Source of the DNA: Hyphomonas sediminis
GTDB taxonomy: Bacteria; Pseudomonadota; Alphaproteobacteria; Caulobacterales; Hyphomonadaceae
Assembly: GCF_019679475.1 (NCBI RefSeq)
Contig: NZ_JAIEZP010000001.1
Location: 930,001 to 994,000, forward strand
Direction of reading: 5' to 3'
DNA: 64,000 nt
This document shows, piece by piece, positions 52,361 to 62,088 of this stretch (positions are counted from its first letter, which is position 1; every line of letters starts with the position of its first letter). The notes under the pieces were generated by a model that did not search any database, was not told the origin of the DNA, and saw only the letters and a program-made list of their open reading frames with translations. The translations under genes and the position numbers were made by a program.

Positions 52361-53857
52361 ATGGCCATGAAACAATCACTCGACATGCGCCAGGGCCAGT
52401 CCCTGGTGATGACGCCGCAGCTGCAGCAGGCCATCAAGCTGCTCCAGTTGTCGAACCAGGAACTTGCCGAATTCATCGAGACCGAGCTTGAGCGCAATCC
52501 GCTGCTCGTGAAGGTCGAGGATGAGGGCGGGGCAGGGCCTGCCGAAACAAGCGAAACCACGAACCGCGAAACGCTGCGGCTGGACGAGACCTCCGGGCTC
52601 GGAGAAGCGCGCGAGCAGCTGGACGCGCCGGGCGAAGATGTGTTCGAGCCAGGCACGGGATCGGATTCCGGCCTGTCTGCCGAAGGGAGCGGCCCGTCTG
52701 CGAGCACCGACTGGTCGAGCGTTTCCTCCGGGAGCAGCGGGGAAGACTTCGACTACGCCGCCAATGTTTCCAGCGATGTGACTTTGCAGGAGCACCTGCA
52801 TTCGCAGCTGAGTTTTGCCGGCCTTTCGCCAGCTGATCGGCTGATTGCGGCGCGCCTGATCGATGAGACAGATGAGAGTGGCTATCTGCGTGCGCCGCTG
52901 GAAGACGTGGCCAAGGCGCTGGGCGCCGATATTGCCAATGTCGAGGCAGTGCTGACGGTTTGCCAGGGGTTTGACCCGACGGGCGTGATGGCGCGCTCCA
53001 TTCCCGAATGCCTTGCGCTGCAGCTGAAAGACCGGGGTCGGTTTGACCCCGCCATGCAGGCAATGCTGGACAACCTGCATCTTGTCGCCAAGCACGACAT
53101 GAAGGCGCTGATGGATGTATGCGGCGTCGACAAGGCCGACATGCAGGACATGCTGCTGGAGCTGCGCCAACTCTCGCCGAAGCCGGGCGCAGGCTTTTCC
53201 AGCGATACCACTGTGGCCGTGGCGCCGGATGTTTATGTCCGTGAACTGCCCAATGGCATGTTTGCCGTGGAGCTGAATTCCGACAACCTGCCGCGCGTGC
53301 TGATGGACAAGGCATATTATGCCGAGGTGACGGCCCTGCCGATGCGCGAGAAGGAAAAGGAATTCATTTCCGAATGCGCCGCGTCCGCAAGCTGGCTGGT
53401 CAAATCGCTCGACCAGCGCGCCCGCACGATCCTGAAAGTTGCCAGCGAGATCGTCCGCCAGCAGGACGGCTTCTTCGCGCATGGCGTGGCGCATCTGCGG
53501 CCACTGAACCTGAAACAGGTGGCCGACGCGATCGAGATGCACGAGTCGACCGTCAGCCGGGTGACGACCAACAAATACATGGCCACCCCGCGCGGCCTGT
53601 TCGAGTTCAAATACTTCTTCTCTGCCGCCATCCCGGCAACCGGGGGCGGGGAGGCGCATTCGGCCGAAGCCGTGCGCCACCGGATCAAGATGCTGATCGA
53701 CGAGGAGTCCCCTGAGGACGTGCTGTCTGACGATCAGATCGTCGAGATCCTGACCGGCTTTGGCATCGACATCGCCCGCCGCACGGTGGCGAAGTATCGC
53801 GAGAGCCTCAACATCCCCTCCAGCGTCCAGCGCCGCCGGATGGGCAAGGCGAGCTAA
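52361..53857 (+). CDS. rpoN: RNA polymerase sigma-54 factor
   Basis: Alternative sigma for enhancer-dependent promoters, 498 aa. Region I is Gln/Leu-rich (QLQQAIKLLQLSNQELAEFI), an acidic linker follows, and the C-terminal RpoN box ARRTVAKYRESL is present. The core-binding and DNA-binding regions (FFAHGVAHLRPLNLKQVADAIEMHESTVSRVTTNK) are clear. Normally hpf/raiA follows; here a spermidine-synthase-like gene does instead. Confidence 0.96.
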   Translation: MAMKQSLDMRQGQSLVMTPQLQQAIKLLQLSNQELAEFIETELERNPLLVKVEDEGGAGPAETSETTNRETLRLDETSGLGEAREQLDAPGEDVFEPGTGSDSGLSAEGSGPSASTDWSSVSSGSSGEDFDYAANVSSDVTLQEHLHSQLSFAGLSPADRLIAARLIDETDESGYLRAPLEDVAKALGADIANVEAVLTVCQGFDPTGVMARSIPECLALQLKDRGRFDPAMQAMLDNLHLVAKHDMKALMDVCGVDKADMQDMLLELRQLSPKPGAGFSSDTTVAVAPDVYVRELPNGMFAVELNSDNLPRVLMDKAYYAEVTALPMREKEKEFISECAASASWLVKSLDQRARTILKVASEIVRQQDGFFAHGVAHLRPLNLKQVADAIEMHESTVSRVTTNKYMATPRGLFEFKYFFSAAIPATGGGEAHSAEAVRHRIKMLIDEESPEDVLSDDQIVEILTGFGIDIARRTVAKYRESLNIPSSVQRRRMGKAS

Positions 53858-53939
53858 GCGCCCTTACCCGTTCTGGCCGGTTCTGGAAGTGTTCCCTTAA
53901 TCCGCCGCCGCTAGTCTGACGGGGATGGGAGAGCCTTCT

Positions 53940-56174
53940 ATGACTGCAAAAGCTGCCGGCGGCCTGCTGCCCGAGAATATTGCCCTGCATCCGCGCGGCG
54001 CTGTGCCCTTCGTGGTGACGGTGTTCCTCTCGGCAGCGCTGGTTTTCCTCGTCCAGCCGATGTTTGCGCGCATGGCGACGCCGCTGCTGGGGGGCTCTCC
54101 GAATGTGTGGAACGTGTCGCTTGTCTGTTTCCAGGCCGCGCTCCTGGCAGGCTATGCCTATGCCCACCTCCTGACGCATCTCGTCAAATCGGTCCGCACG
54201 CAGGTGATTGTGCATGGCGCCTTTTTGCTTCTGGCGGCGCTGGTATTGCCCTTTGAGCTGAGCAGCGTGTTCGGGCCGCCAGATCCGTCACGCCCGGCGC
54301 TTTGGCTGATTGGCGTGTTTGCCGTGTCGATTGCGCCGCCTTTTGCGATCATCTCCGCCACCGCGCCGCTGATCCAGGCTTGGTATGCGCGCACAGGCCG
54401 GGCCGACGCGCATGATCCTTATCATCTGTATGCGGCCAGCAATGCCGGCTCCCTGTTGGGGCTGGCGGCCTATCCACTGGTTCTGGAACCGCTGGCGCCG
54501 CTGGCCGGGCAGGCGATGGCCTGGTCGGTAGGCTATGGCATTCTCCTGTTGTTGCTGGTCGGCTGCGGCCTGATTGCCATGCAGGGGAAGGGGGGCGCCA
54601 TGGAAGGGCCGGCGCCAGAGCGCACGGCCGCCGCAGCGAAAACCGGCGCCGCGCTGTGGCGCCAGCGCGCCTGGTGGGTGGTGTTGGCGTTTGTGCCCTC
54701 AAGCCTGCTGGTGGGGGTGACGACGCATATCGCCACGGATGTGGCCAGTGCGCCGTTCCTTTGGGCGCCGCCGCTGATGCTGTATATCGCGAGCTTTATC
54801 GTGGTCTTCTCCAAGGCGCCGCTCATTCGTCTGGACCACGCCATTGCGCTGCTGCCAGTCATCGCGGGCCTTGCGCTCTTTGTGCTGACAAAGCTTTCTG
54901 GCGTACCGACATTGCTGAGCTTTGGGGTGCACCTTGCGTGCTTGTTCATCGCGGCGATTGCCTGCCATGGCCTGCTGGCGGCCGACCGCCCGGAGACGGG
55001 GCGGCTGACGGAGTTCTACCTGCTGATGTCGCTGGGCGGCGTTCTGGGCGGGGCGTTCAATGCGTTGCTTGTGCCAGTGATATTCACCAGCGTTGCCGAA
55101 TACCCGCTGATGCTGATTGCGGCGATCCTGCTGGTGCCGCAACGCCACTGGATGGGGCCGGTGCATACGGTGGTGATCGCGGGCGTGGCGGTCGGCCTCG
55201 CCCTGATCGCGTTCTATGTTTATGAGGCCCCTTCGCTGTCGGCGCGGGCGCCGCGCTCGTTTTTCGTGTTGCTGACGATCGGGCTGGTGCTGCTTTATCT
55301 TGTTCGCCGCTCGCGCTTGTGCGGCGCGGTGGCGGCCGCCTCCATCTGGATGATCGGCGTGGCGGGCAGCCCGACGGTCGGTGCGTATGCGGAGCGAGGG
55401 TTCTTCGGGGTCGTCAAGGTGGACGATCAGGGGACCTATCGCACCATGGTGCATGGCACGACGCTGCACGGCGCGCAGGCGCTGGACGAAGACGCATTGC
55501 GGCCCGCGACTTATTATGCGCCGGAGACGCCGATCGGCCAGATCTTTGCGGCGCATACGCGCGCCGGGCGCGTTGGCGCGGTCGGGCTGGGGGTTGGCTC
55601 TGTGGCCTGCTATGCCTGGCCGGGGCAGCATTACACCTTTTATGAAATCGACCCGATTGTCGCCCGGTTGGCGCGCGACCCTGAGTGGTTCACCTTTCTT
55701 TCCGAATGTGCGCCGGATGCTGACATTGTTTTGGGGGATGGCCGCCTGACGCTGGCGGAGGAACCGGAAGACGCGTTCGACATCCTGCTGATTGATGCGT
55801 TCTCGTCGGACTCGGTGCCGGCCCACCTGCTGACGCGGGAAGCGGTGGCGCTCTATCTCTCGCGTATCAAGGAAGACGGCGTTGTGTTGCTGCATGTATC
55901 CAACCGCTACATGGCGCTGGAAGCCGTTGTGGCGCGGGTGGCCAGCGATCTTGGCGTGCCGGGGCGGATGCAGTTCCATACGATCCCTGAGCGCGGGCAC
56001 CGGGCTTCTTCCAGTGCTGTCGTCGTGTTAGCGCGCAATGAGCTGGCGCTCGCCTCGCTGGACGCGGGCGGCAACTGGTCCGTGCTCGAAGGCGATGGTG
56101 GCCGTGCGTGGACGGACGACTATTCCAACATCCCCGGCGCGATCTGGGACCGCATGGTGAAAAAGATGCGTTAG
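53940..56174 (+). CDS. membrane protein with C-terminal spermidine-synthase-like domain
   Basis: About 744 aa. The N-terminal two thirds hold about 13 hydrophobic segments (transporter-like). The last 250 residues are a methyltransferase/spermidine-synthase fold: [16 protein letters not shown] (nucleotide/substrate loop), [27 protein letters not shown] and [21 protein letters not shown]. These fused proteins are common in proteobacteria; no substrate has been shown that I know of. ATG 53940 has GGGAGAG upstream (53925 is an alternative). Stop codons interlock with the convergent rlmN. Confidence 0.88.
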   Translation: MTAKAAGGLLPENIALHPRGAVPFVVTVFLSAALVFLVQPMFARMATPLLGGSPNVWNVSLVCFQAALLAGYAYAHLLTHLVKSVRTQVIVHGAFLLLAALVLPFELSSVFGPPDPSRPALWLIGVFAVSIAPPFAIISATAPLIQAWYARTGRADAHDPYHLYAASNAGSLLGLAAYPLVLEPLAPLAGQAMAWSVGYGILLLLLVGCGLIAMQGKGGAMEGPAPERTAAAAKTGAALWRQRAWWVVLAFVPSSLLVGVTTHIATDVASAPFLWAPPLMLYIASFIVVFSKAPLIRLDHAIALLPVIAGLALFVLTKLSGVPTLLSFGVHLACLFIAAIACHGLLAADRPETGRLTEFYLLMSLGGVLGGAFNALLVPVIFTSVAEYPLMLIAAILLVPQRHWMGPVHTVVIAGVAVGLALIAFYVYEAPSLSARAPRSFFVLLTIGLVLLYLVRRSRLCGAVAAASIWMIGVAGSPTVGAYAERGFFGVVKVDDQGTYRTMVHGTTLHGAQALDEDALRPATYYAPETPIGQIFAAHTRAGRVGAVGLGVGSVACYAWPGQHYTFYEIDPIVARLARDPEWFTFLSECAPDADIVLGDGRLTLAEEPEDAFDILLIDAFSSDSVPAHLLTREAVALYLSRIKEDGVVLLHVSNRYMALEAVVARVASDLGVPGRMQFHTIPERGHRASSSAVVVLARNELALASLDAGGNWSVLEGDGGRAWTDDYSNIPGAIWDRMVKKMR

Positions 56175-57331
56175 GCTTCGGCTTCGCCGGCGAGCTTCTG
56201 CTTCAGGCGCTCGCTGGCGCGCACCTTCACGCTTTCCGAACGCAGCTGGCCGCAGGCGGCGAGGATGTCGCGTCCGCGCGGCGTGCGGATGGGCGAGGCA
56301 TAGCCGGCGCGATTGAGCACTTCGGCAAAGCCTTCGATCGTTTCCCAGTCGGAGCATTCATACGGGCTGCCCGGCCAGGGGTTGAACGGGATGAGGTTGA
56401 TCTTCGAGGGGATGCCCTTGAGCAGCTTCACGAGATCGCGCGCTTCGGCCAGCGTGTCGTTGACGCCCTTCAGCATGACATATTCGAAGGTGACGCGCTT
56501 GGAGTTTCCGAGGTCGGGATAGGCGCGGATGGCTTCAAACAGCGTCTGCAGATCGTATTTCTTGTTCAGCGGCACGAGCTCGTTGCGCAGGGCGTCATTC
56601 GTCGCGTGCAGCGAGATGGCGAGCATGGCGCCGGTGCGCTGGCCAAGCTCGGGGATCTTCGGGGCGACGCCGGCGGTGGACACCGTGATGCGGCGGCGGC
56701 CGATGGAGATGCCATCGCCATCGGAGATGGTGTCGATCGCCTCGGCGACATTGTCGAGATTGTAGAGCGGCTCGCCCATGCCCATGAAGACGATGTTCGT
56801 CAGGAGACGATCTTCATTCGAGGAGGGCCATTCGGCAAGCGCATCGCGGGCGATGATGACCTGCTGGACGATTTCCTGGGCGGTGAGATTGCGCACCAGC
56901 GCCTGCGTGCCGGTGTGGCAGAAGGTGCAGTTCAGCGTGCAGCCGACCTGGGAGGAGACGCAAAGCGCGCCCGCCTTGCCGACATCGGGGATATAGACGC
57001 TCTCGCCCTCAATGCCGGGAGCGTAGCGGGTGAGCCATTTCTGAGTGCCGTCGCGGCTGACCTGATGGTCGGCGACTTCCGGGCGGTCGAGCTCGAATTT
57101 CTCTTCCAGCTGGGCGCGCAGATCCTTGGCGATGTCGGTCATGCCGGCAAAATCGGTGACCCCGAAATGGTGAATCCAGCGGCGCAGCTGGCGCGCACGC
57201 ATGGAGGCCGCCTTCGGCTCCAGGCCAAGGGCTTCCATTTCTGCCTTGAGGGCGGGAACCGAAAGGCCTGTCAGGCGTTTCTTGCCGGGCAGAGAGTTAT
57301 TTCGGCGGCTGAGGTCGAGGGTCACGGTCAT
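56171..57331 (-). CDS. rlmN: dual-specificity rRNA/tRNA methyltransferase RlmN
   Basis: Radical-SAM enzyme that methylates C2 of A2503 in 23S rRNA (and A37 of some tRNAs). 386 aa. The CX3CX2C motif is CTLNCTFC; the upstream [15 protein letters not shown] context and [13 protein letters not shown] are specific. The catalytic Cys near the C-terminus is expected in [12 protein letters not shown]. The start is placed at ATG 57331; the longer frame adds a non-conserved 15 residues. Confidence 0.96.
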   Translation of the reverse strand: MTVTLDLSRRNNSLPGKKRLTGLSVPALKAEMEALGLEPKAASMRARQLRRWIHHFGVTDFAGMTDIAKDLRAQLEEKFELDRPEVADHQVSRDGTQKWLTRYAPGIEGESVYIPDVGKAGALCVSSQVGCTLNCTFCHTGTQALVRNLTAQEIVQQVIIARDALAEWPSSNEDRLLTNIVFMGMGEPLYNLDNVAEAIDTISDGDGISIGRRRITVSTAGVAPKIPELGQRTGAMLAISLHATNDALRNELVPLNKKYDLQTLFEAIRAYPDLGNSKRVTFEYVMLKGVNDTLAEARDLVKLLKGIPSKINLIPFNPWPGSPYECSDWETIEGFAEVLNRAGYASPIRTPRGRDILAACGQLRSESVKVRASERLKQKLAGEAEA

Positions 57332-57518
57332 GCGCGGGCCTATAGCACGAGGCGCCAGACAAGGAAAACGGCGCAAACATGGACAGACTTTAACGCGCCA
57401 GAGTGCGAAAATCCCTTCATTTTAGAGGGGAAACAAAAAATCAGACGTCTGGTTGGCTCCCGTTCAGGTACGGCGTGCGACAGGCGGCAACATACTTCAG
57501 GCAAAGGGAGTCCTCCTC

Positions 57519-58154
57519 ATGAAGAAGTCTATCCTCCTCGCAGCAGCTCTGGCGCTTCCGCTGGTGCATGCATGTGAAACCGGTCCCAGCCAGCGCGTCT
57601 GGACCACAACTGCAGCCGGCGCCATCCTTGGCGCAGGCGCCGGCATGATGGCTGGCGGCGACGACAAGCGGAACGCGGCCATCGGCGCAGCGGTCGGCGC
57701 AGTCGCCGGCGCAGGCGTTGGTGTCTACATGGACAAGCAGGAAGAAAAACTGCGTCAGCAGACTGCCGGTACGGGCATCGAGATCGAGCGTCAGGGTGAC
57801 CAGCTCGCCCTCACCATGCCGTCGGGCATCACGTTCCGCCAAGGCAGCGCCGAGATCGATCCGTCCTTCTTCCAGGCGCTGAACAGTGTTGCGACCACGC
57901 TGGTCGAGTATCCCTCGACGGCTGTGGACATCCGTGGTCATGCCTCGTCCGAGGGGGACCGCGCGTTCAACCAGCGCCTGTCGCAACAGCGCGCAGACGC
58001 GGTCCGCAACTACCTGGCCAACCAGGGCGTTCAGGCTGTCCGCATGAGCTCGATCGGCATGGGCATTGATTATCCGGTGGCTGACAACTCGACCGAAGCC
58101 GGCCGTGTGCAGAACCGCCGTGTCGAAATCATCCTGACGCCGGTTACGCAGTAA
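57519..58154 (+). CDS. OmpA-family lipoprotein (YiaD-like) with glycine zipper
   Basis: Outer-membrane/peptidoglycan-binding lipoprotein, 211 aa. A signal peptide ends near HAC (Cys 19). Next is a Gly/Ala-rich segment (AAGAILGAGAGMMAGG, IGAAVGAVAGAGVGVYMD; glycine zipper), then the OmpA domain with the peptidoglycan-binding pattern DIRGHASSEGDRAFNQRLSQQRADAVRNYL. The start follows AAAGGGAG. A terminator follows 32 bases after its stop. Confidence 0.92.
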   Translation: MKKSILLAAALALPLVHACETGPSQRVWTTTAAGAILGAGAGMMAGGDDKRNAAIGAAVGAVAGAGVGVYMDKQEEKLRQQTAGTGIEIERQGDQLALTMPSGITFRQGSAEIDPSFFQALNSVATTLVEYPSTAVDIRGHASSEGDRAFNQRLSQQRADAVRNYLANQGVQAVRMSSIGMGIDYPVADNSTEAGRVQNRRVEIILTPVTQ

Positions 58155-58185
58155 TCACTGCAGGTTCAGGAAACTGAGCAAATCG

Positions 58186-58218
58186 GGCGGCGGTCACTTT
58201 CCAGTGGCCGCCGCCTTT
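58186..58218 (+). terminator. terminator after the OmpA-type lipoprotein gene
   Basis: A 12-bp GC-rich stem (58186-58197 with 58204-58215, one G-U pair) with a 6-base loop and short T-run. It may serve the convergent IalB-like gene too. Confidence 0.75.
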
Positions 58219-58228
58219 GCATTCGGGT

Positions 58229-58762
58229 CTAGCGGCAGGCTGCTTCGGCCTTCTCGATGGCATCGGAGGAGCCGCTGAGCGAGAAGCGGTAGGTGACGTT
58301 CGTGCCGCGGGCGGACCGGGCCGTCACGGTGAGGCTGGAGCCCTTGCGCAGCGCGTCGACGATGCGCGGATCATCGGCATCATCCGCGAAGGCTTCGCTG
58401 CCGGCTGCAAACATCTGCCAGGAGGAGCGGCCTACAGCTGTCTTGGGCGCCTTGCTGGTGCTGAGATCATAGGTGACGCGCAGGCTGGGCTGGTTCCGGG
58501 CCTGGCCGGATTTCCAGCTGGTGACGTAATACCAGACATCGCCATGCTTTACTGAAGAGGGGGCCTTCGAAGAGGCCTGAGTGACAGCATAGCAGACCAG
58601 GTCGCCGCCTTTTTCCTCGGTGAAGACCGACCATTCCTTGAACTTGCCCAAGGCCTTGGGTTCGGCAGCGGCGGAGCCCGCAAGCAATGCGGCCGAGATC
58701 ACAAGCGTGAGAGGGCGAAGCAGTGTCGTTATTTTATGTTGCATGTTAAATAAAATACTCAC
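58229..58762 (-). CDS. invasion-associated locus B (IalB) family protein
   Basis: Exported protein of the IalB family (about 177 aa); named after Bartonella but widespread in alphaproteobacteria without a virulence link. A signal peptide ends SAAA (residues around 30), then FKEWSVFTEEKGGDLVCYAVTQASS and the conserved YYVTSWKSGQ. The GTG at 58762 is chosen because a perfect GGAGG lies 6 bases upstream; the ATG at 58744 has none. It is divergent from the sigma-factor gene. Confidence 0.85.
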   Translation of the reverse strand: MSILFNMQHKITTLLRPLTLVISAALLAGSAAAEPKALGKFKEWSVFTEEKGGDLVCYAVTQASSKAPSSVKHGDVWYYVTSWKSGQARNQPSLRVTYDLSTSKAPKTAVGRSSWQMFAAGSEAFADDADDPRIVDALRKGSSLTVTARSARGTNVTYRFSLSGSSDAIEKAEAACR

Positions 58763-58853
58763 ACAGTACCTCCAGCGTTCCTGAATCCATACACTGGGGG
58801 GCGCTCCAAGCAAAACACCCTACACGAGCGTATCAGGGGAAATTCCAAGCGCC

Positions 58854-59498
58854 ATGGTTGCTTTACGGTTTACGAAGGCAGACAATGACAGGCCGGCTTC
58901 CCGAAAGGCCAAGCGCTTGTTTGACCATACAGTCCGCACTGCGGATCCCGAATTGAGGGATCACCATGCCGATTGCATGGCGCAGATTGCAGACCGGCGC
59001 AGCCGGGGCGCCTTTGCAGATCTGTTCAGCTATTACGCGCCGCGCGTGAAATCCTTCATGCTGCGCCTTGGCGCGGGCGATGGGGAAGCCGAAGAATTGG
59101 CGCAGGAGGTGATGATCACCGTCTGGCAGAAGGCGGGGCTCTATGACCGGGCGCAGGCCTCGGTTTCGACATGGATCTTCAGGATCGCCCGCAATCGCCG
59201 GATCGACGCGCAGCGCCGCCAGCGCCGGCCGGAGCTTTCCCCCGACGACCCGGTGTTGTTGCCACCGGAAATCCAGACCCCGGACGAAATGATCGTTCGC
59301 GGCCAACTGGATGAGGTGGTACGCGAGCGGCTGGCCGGTCTGCCGCAGGACCAGCTGATCCTCGTGCAGGCAGCCTTCTATGACGGCCTCTCCCATTCAG
59401 AGATCGCGCGAGCGTTCAACCTGCCGCTCGGGACGGTAAAGTCTCGCATCCGCCTGGCTTTCAGCCGCCTCAAAGGAGAGCTGGAGGGGGGGGTATGA
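58854..59498 (+). CDS. ECF-type RNA polymerase sigma factor (RpoE/ChrR group)
   Basis: Alternative sigma factor, 214 aa. Region 2 is RSRGAFADLFSYYAPRVKSFMLRLG and AEELAQEVMITVWQKAGLYDRAQASVSTWIFRIARNRRID; region 4 is LPQDQLILVQAAFYDGLSHSEIARAFNLPLGTVKSRIRLAFSRLKGEL. Partners of this group are the ChrR anti-sigma factors, and such a gene follows. In Rhodobacter the pair answers singlet oxygen. The start has only a distant AGGGGA. It is divergent from the IalB-like gene. Confidence 0.93.
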   Translation: MVALRFTKADNDRPASRKAKRLFDHTVRTADPELRDHHADCMAQIADRRSRGAFADLFSYYAPRVKSFMLRLGAGDGEAEELAQEVMITVWQKAGLYDRAQASVSTWIFRIARNRRIDAQRRQRRPELSPDDPVLLPPEIQTPDEMIVRGQLDEVVRERLAGLPQDQLILVQAAFYDGLSHSEIARAFNLPLGTVKSRIRLAFSRLKGELEGGV

Positions 59499-59588
59499 CC
59501 CGCGTGCTGCAATCTCCGGCTGTGTTTGCTTGACGATGAGCCAAAGCGAACAATCTTTGCTCCAAGGATATGGGAACATCTGACACAA

Positions 59589-60263
59589 ATGCCTTCTGCT
59601 TCGCCCAACACGTTCAGTGACCTCTACAGCGCCTATGCGGCCGGATGCCTCGATCCGGCCTTTGCCATGATGCTGGAGACCCAAAGCGCCGTGCGTTCGG
59701 ATGTACGCCGGTCTGTGGTCGTCAGTGAAATGGTTTCCGGCAGCTTTCTTGATGCCGCGCCCGAAGCGGCGATGAGCGAAGGCGCACTGGAGCGGGCGCT
59801 GGCGATGGTGGACGCGCTGGAAATGCCGGCCGCTGCGCAGCGGGATGCCGGGCGCGCCGCCGGGGCAGCCCTCCGTGAACTGCTGGAATTGCCTGAGCCT
59901 GTGCGCGGCGCCGCGCTGGACGCTGCCGGGCGCGATGGCTGGCAGATGCTGGGGCTGGGCCTCAAACGCCTGAAGCTGGATGTGAGCGAGGCGATGGAAG
60001 TGGAGCTTTACCGCATCGCGCCGGGCGCGCGCATTCCGCGCCATTCCCATTCGGGCGCTGAGCTGACGATGGTGCTGTCGGGCGGCTTTACCGATGAGCG
60101 CGGCAATTATGGGCCGGGCGACATTTCGATGAACGGGCCGAGCGACACCCACCAGCCGGTGGCGGACGATGATGGCGTTTGCTATGCGCTGGCGATCCGC
60201 GATGGCGGGCTGCGCTTTACCGGCCTGATGGGCGCGATCCAGAAACTGCTTGGCGCGCGCTGA
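59589..60263 (+). CDS. ChrR-like anti-sigma factor, zinc motif missing
   Basis: Presumed partner of the ECF sigma, 224 aa. The N-terminal domain keeps the ChrR pattern (SDLYSAYAAGCLDPAFAMML) but lacks the His and HxxxCxxC zinc ligands expected here; the equivalent stretch reads LETQSAVRSDVRR. The C-terminal cupin keeps its likely metal ligands: HSHSGAE and the late His in SDTHQP. The normal sigma/anti-sigma start overlap is absent; a 90-base gap separates them. In-frame TTG at 59526 would add 21 residues (including one His). The protein may not sense through zinc, or may be decaying. Confidence 0.8.
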   Translation: MPSASPNTFSDLYSAYAAGCLDPAFAMMLETQSAVRSDVRRSVVVSEMVSGSFLDAAPEAAMSEGALERALAMVDALEMPAAAQRDAGRAAGAALRELLELPEPVRGAALDAAGRDGWQMLGLGLKRLKLDVSEAMEVELYRIAPGARIPRHSHSGAELTMVLSGGFTDERGNYGPGDISMNGPSDTHQPVADDDGVCYALAIRDGGLRFTGLMGAIQKLLGAR

Positions 60264-60267
60264 GCGC

Positions 60268-60801
60268 TCAATCTGCCGATTTGCGAGAACCTGTTTGAGA
60301 TGGCAGCTTTCGGCGGCGCTGGCCTTCCGGGCCGCCCGGCATGATCGGGCGCGGGCCATAGCGGCCCATCGACAGGTGACGGTCGTACATTACCAGCGCG
60401 CCAGCAAGGCTGACATTGATGCAGAACTTGGTGGGGATCTTCACGACATGAACACAGCGCGCGAGCGCTTCGGGAGACAGGTTGCCCTTTTCGGGGCCGA
60501 GAATATAGGCTGCCTGCGGAGGATGCCGGAATTCCGGCAGCTCTACCGCGTCATCGGTCAGCTCGATCCCGACAAGCTGGCAGCCTCTGGGAAGCTGCAT
60601 GTCATCCAGCGTGTCCCACTGATAATAAGGGATCTGGCTGGCGGACTTTGACGTGTCCGCGATGTTGGCGGTCTTCAGGCTGCGCGCAGCATCGATGGAG
60701 AAGACGAAGCTTGCACCGAAGGCGTGGGCCGTGCGCGTCAGGGCGCCGAGGTTCATGGGTTTTGAAATCCGCTCTGAACCGATGGCGAAATAACCGCGCA
60801 T
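60268..60801 (-). CDS. TrmH/SpoU-family RNA methyltransferase
   Basis: SAM-dependent 2'-O-methyltransferase of the SPOUT class, 177 aa. Motifs: the Asn region KPMNLGALTRTAHAFGA, AYILGPEKGNL and the knot-forming IPTKFCINVSLAGALVMYDR. rRNA or tRNA target is not readable. It is the third gene of the operon asparaginase - small membrane protein - methyltransferase; the start is 1 base beyond the preceding stop. Confidence 0.9.
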   Translation of the reverse strand: MRGYFAIGSERISKPMNLGALTRTAHAFGASFVFSIDAARSLKTANIADTSKSASQIPYYQWDTLDDMQLPRGCQLVGIELTDDAVELPEFRHPPQAAYILGPEKGNLSPEALARCVHVVKIPTKFCINVSLAGALVMYDRHLSMGRYGPRPIMPGGPEGQRRRKLPSQTGSRKSAD

Positions 60802-60802
60802 C

Positions 60803-61123
60803 TCAGAACACCCCCAGCCAGAACTTTCCGGCAGCGACGATGGCAAGGAGGACGACCGGGCCGCCCAGCGAGACGCGGCGGGCGAGTTTCATATGGGCGA
60901 GGGGATTGGGATATTCCGCCTCCAGATATTTGCGCGCGTCGGTATCGGCTTCGCCCCGACCCAGCGACAGGATGGCGGCGCGGTATTCAAGATCGTTCGG
61001 CCCGCCGCCGAACTTTGCAGCCAGCGCCCGGCGCAAAACGACCGAGATCATCATGCGCATCTGGGCGGCCAGCGCGAGGGCGAAGACGGCAATCACCGCC
61101 AGGGTCCAGAAAATAACGGTCAC
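60803..61123 (-). CDS. small membrane protein, 106 aa
   Basis: Function unknown. Hydrophobic segments at about residues 3-20 and 88-104 flank a basic, cytosolic-looking middle ([38 protein letters not shown]). The GTG start at 61123 overlaps the preceding asparaginase stop, so it is translationally coupled. No family recognised. Confidence 0.65.
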   Translation of the reverse strand: MTVIFWTLAVIAVFALALAAQMRMMISVVLRRALAAKFGGGPNDLEYRAAILSLGRGEADTDARKYLEAEYPNPLAHMKLARRVSLGGPVVLLAIVAAGKFWLGVF

Positions 61124-61992
61124 AGGAAAGTTGCCACTTCAAATCGGCCGCGCCAGTCGGCGAGGCCGCGTTTCAGTCCGCTGGAATTGAACCCAGCTGC
61201 GAGATCGCCATTGGCGGAGACGCCGATCATGCCGCCATTGCCGCCGAGGCGTTTGACATCGTCCAGCGCGCCCTTGAGGGCAGGGCCGAGCGTATCGCCG
61301 CCATAGCGGATGCGGGCGGAGACATCGGCGGCAGCATTGGCGCGCAGGAAGTATTCGCCAAGGCCGGTACAGGAAATGGCGCAGCGTTCGTCTGCCCAGG
61401 TGCCCGCGCCGATAACGGGCGTATCGCCGATGCGGCCGGGCGTCTTGGAGAGGACGCCGCCGGTGGACGTGGCGGCGGCAAGGTCGCCATAGATGTCGAG
61501 CGCGACGGCGCCGACTGTGCCCATCTGGACGCTGCCATCCTGGACGGTGTCTTCATCGACTGAGCCGTAATAGCTCGCCGGATCGGTGACGCGGGAAAGC
61601 CCGGCGGCGCCGGCGATGGCAGCGGCGCCCTTGCCGACGATCAGGACGTTGGGCGTCTTTTCCATGACGAGGCGGGCAGCACGGATCGGGCTTTCAAAGC
61701 CCTGCAGCGCGCCGACGGCGCCGGCGTTCCGCGTGCGCCCGTCCATGATGGCGGCGTCGAGTTCCCACTCCCCGGCGGTGTTGGGGCTGGCGCCCTTGCC
61801 GGCGACGTAAAGGCCGGAGGCTTCCAGGTCGATCACCATGGCTTCGACGACATCAAGCGCGGCTTCACCGCCTGCGAGCGCCTCGGCGCCGCGTTTCAGC
61901 AGGGCGGAGAGGTGCGCTTCTTCGGGTGCATAGTCGCGGCCAGGGATCGGTCCGGCGCCGCCATGGATGGCGAGAGCCCAGATTTTCGACAT
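61120..61992 (-). CDS. isoaspartyl peptidase / L-asparaginase (N-terminal nucleophile type)
   Basis: Type III (plant-type) asparaginase that cleaves beta-aspartyl dipeptides and L-asparagine; autoproteolysed. 290 aa. [13 protein letters not shown] near the N-terminus and the nucleophile-Thr context [24 protein letters not shown] are visible; the processed Thr is in GTVGA. Conserved [19 protein letters not shown] follows. It is first in the operon with a small membrane protein and a methyltransferase. Confidence 0.93.
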   Translation of the reverse strand: MSKIWALAIHGGAGPIPGRDYAPEEAHLSALLKRGAEALAGGEAALDVVEAMVIDLEASGLYVAGKGASPNTAGEWELDAAIMDGRTRNAGAVGALQGFESPIRAARLVMEKTPNVLIVGKGAAAIAGAAGLSRVTDPASYYGSVDEDTVQDGSVQMGTVGAVALDIYGDLAAATSTGGVLSKTPGRIGDTPVIGAGTWADERCAISCTGLGEYFLRANAAADVSARIRYGGDTLGPALKGALDDVKRLGGNGGMIGVSANGDLAAGFNSSGLKRGLADWRGRFEVATFL

Positions 61993-62088
61993 CGCGCAGT
62001 TCCTTTCCCCTAGCGTCAGGCTTGGCGCCTGCCTGCCGCATCGCTACCGTCTGAAGGTCGAAACAACAAGCTCGGAAGGGAGAGGCAT

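Noticed and set aside
52376-53680. 434-residue minus-strand open frame opposite rpoN
   Set aside because: Antisense of rpoN with His/Arg-rich low-similarity composition.
54699-56000. 433-residue minus-strand open frame opposite the spermidine-synthase-like gene
   Set aside because: Shadow frame with extreme Arg/His/Gln content and no motif.
56108-57577. 489-residue plus-strand open frame opposite rlmN
   Set aside because: Runs through rlmN on the antisense strand; no start signal or domain.
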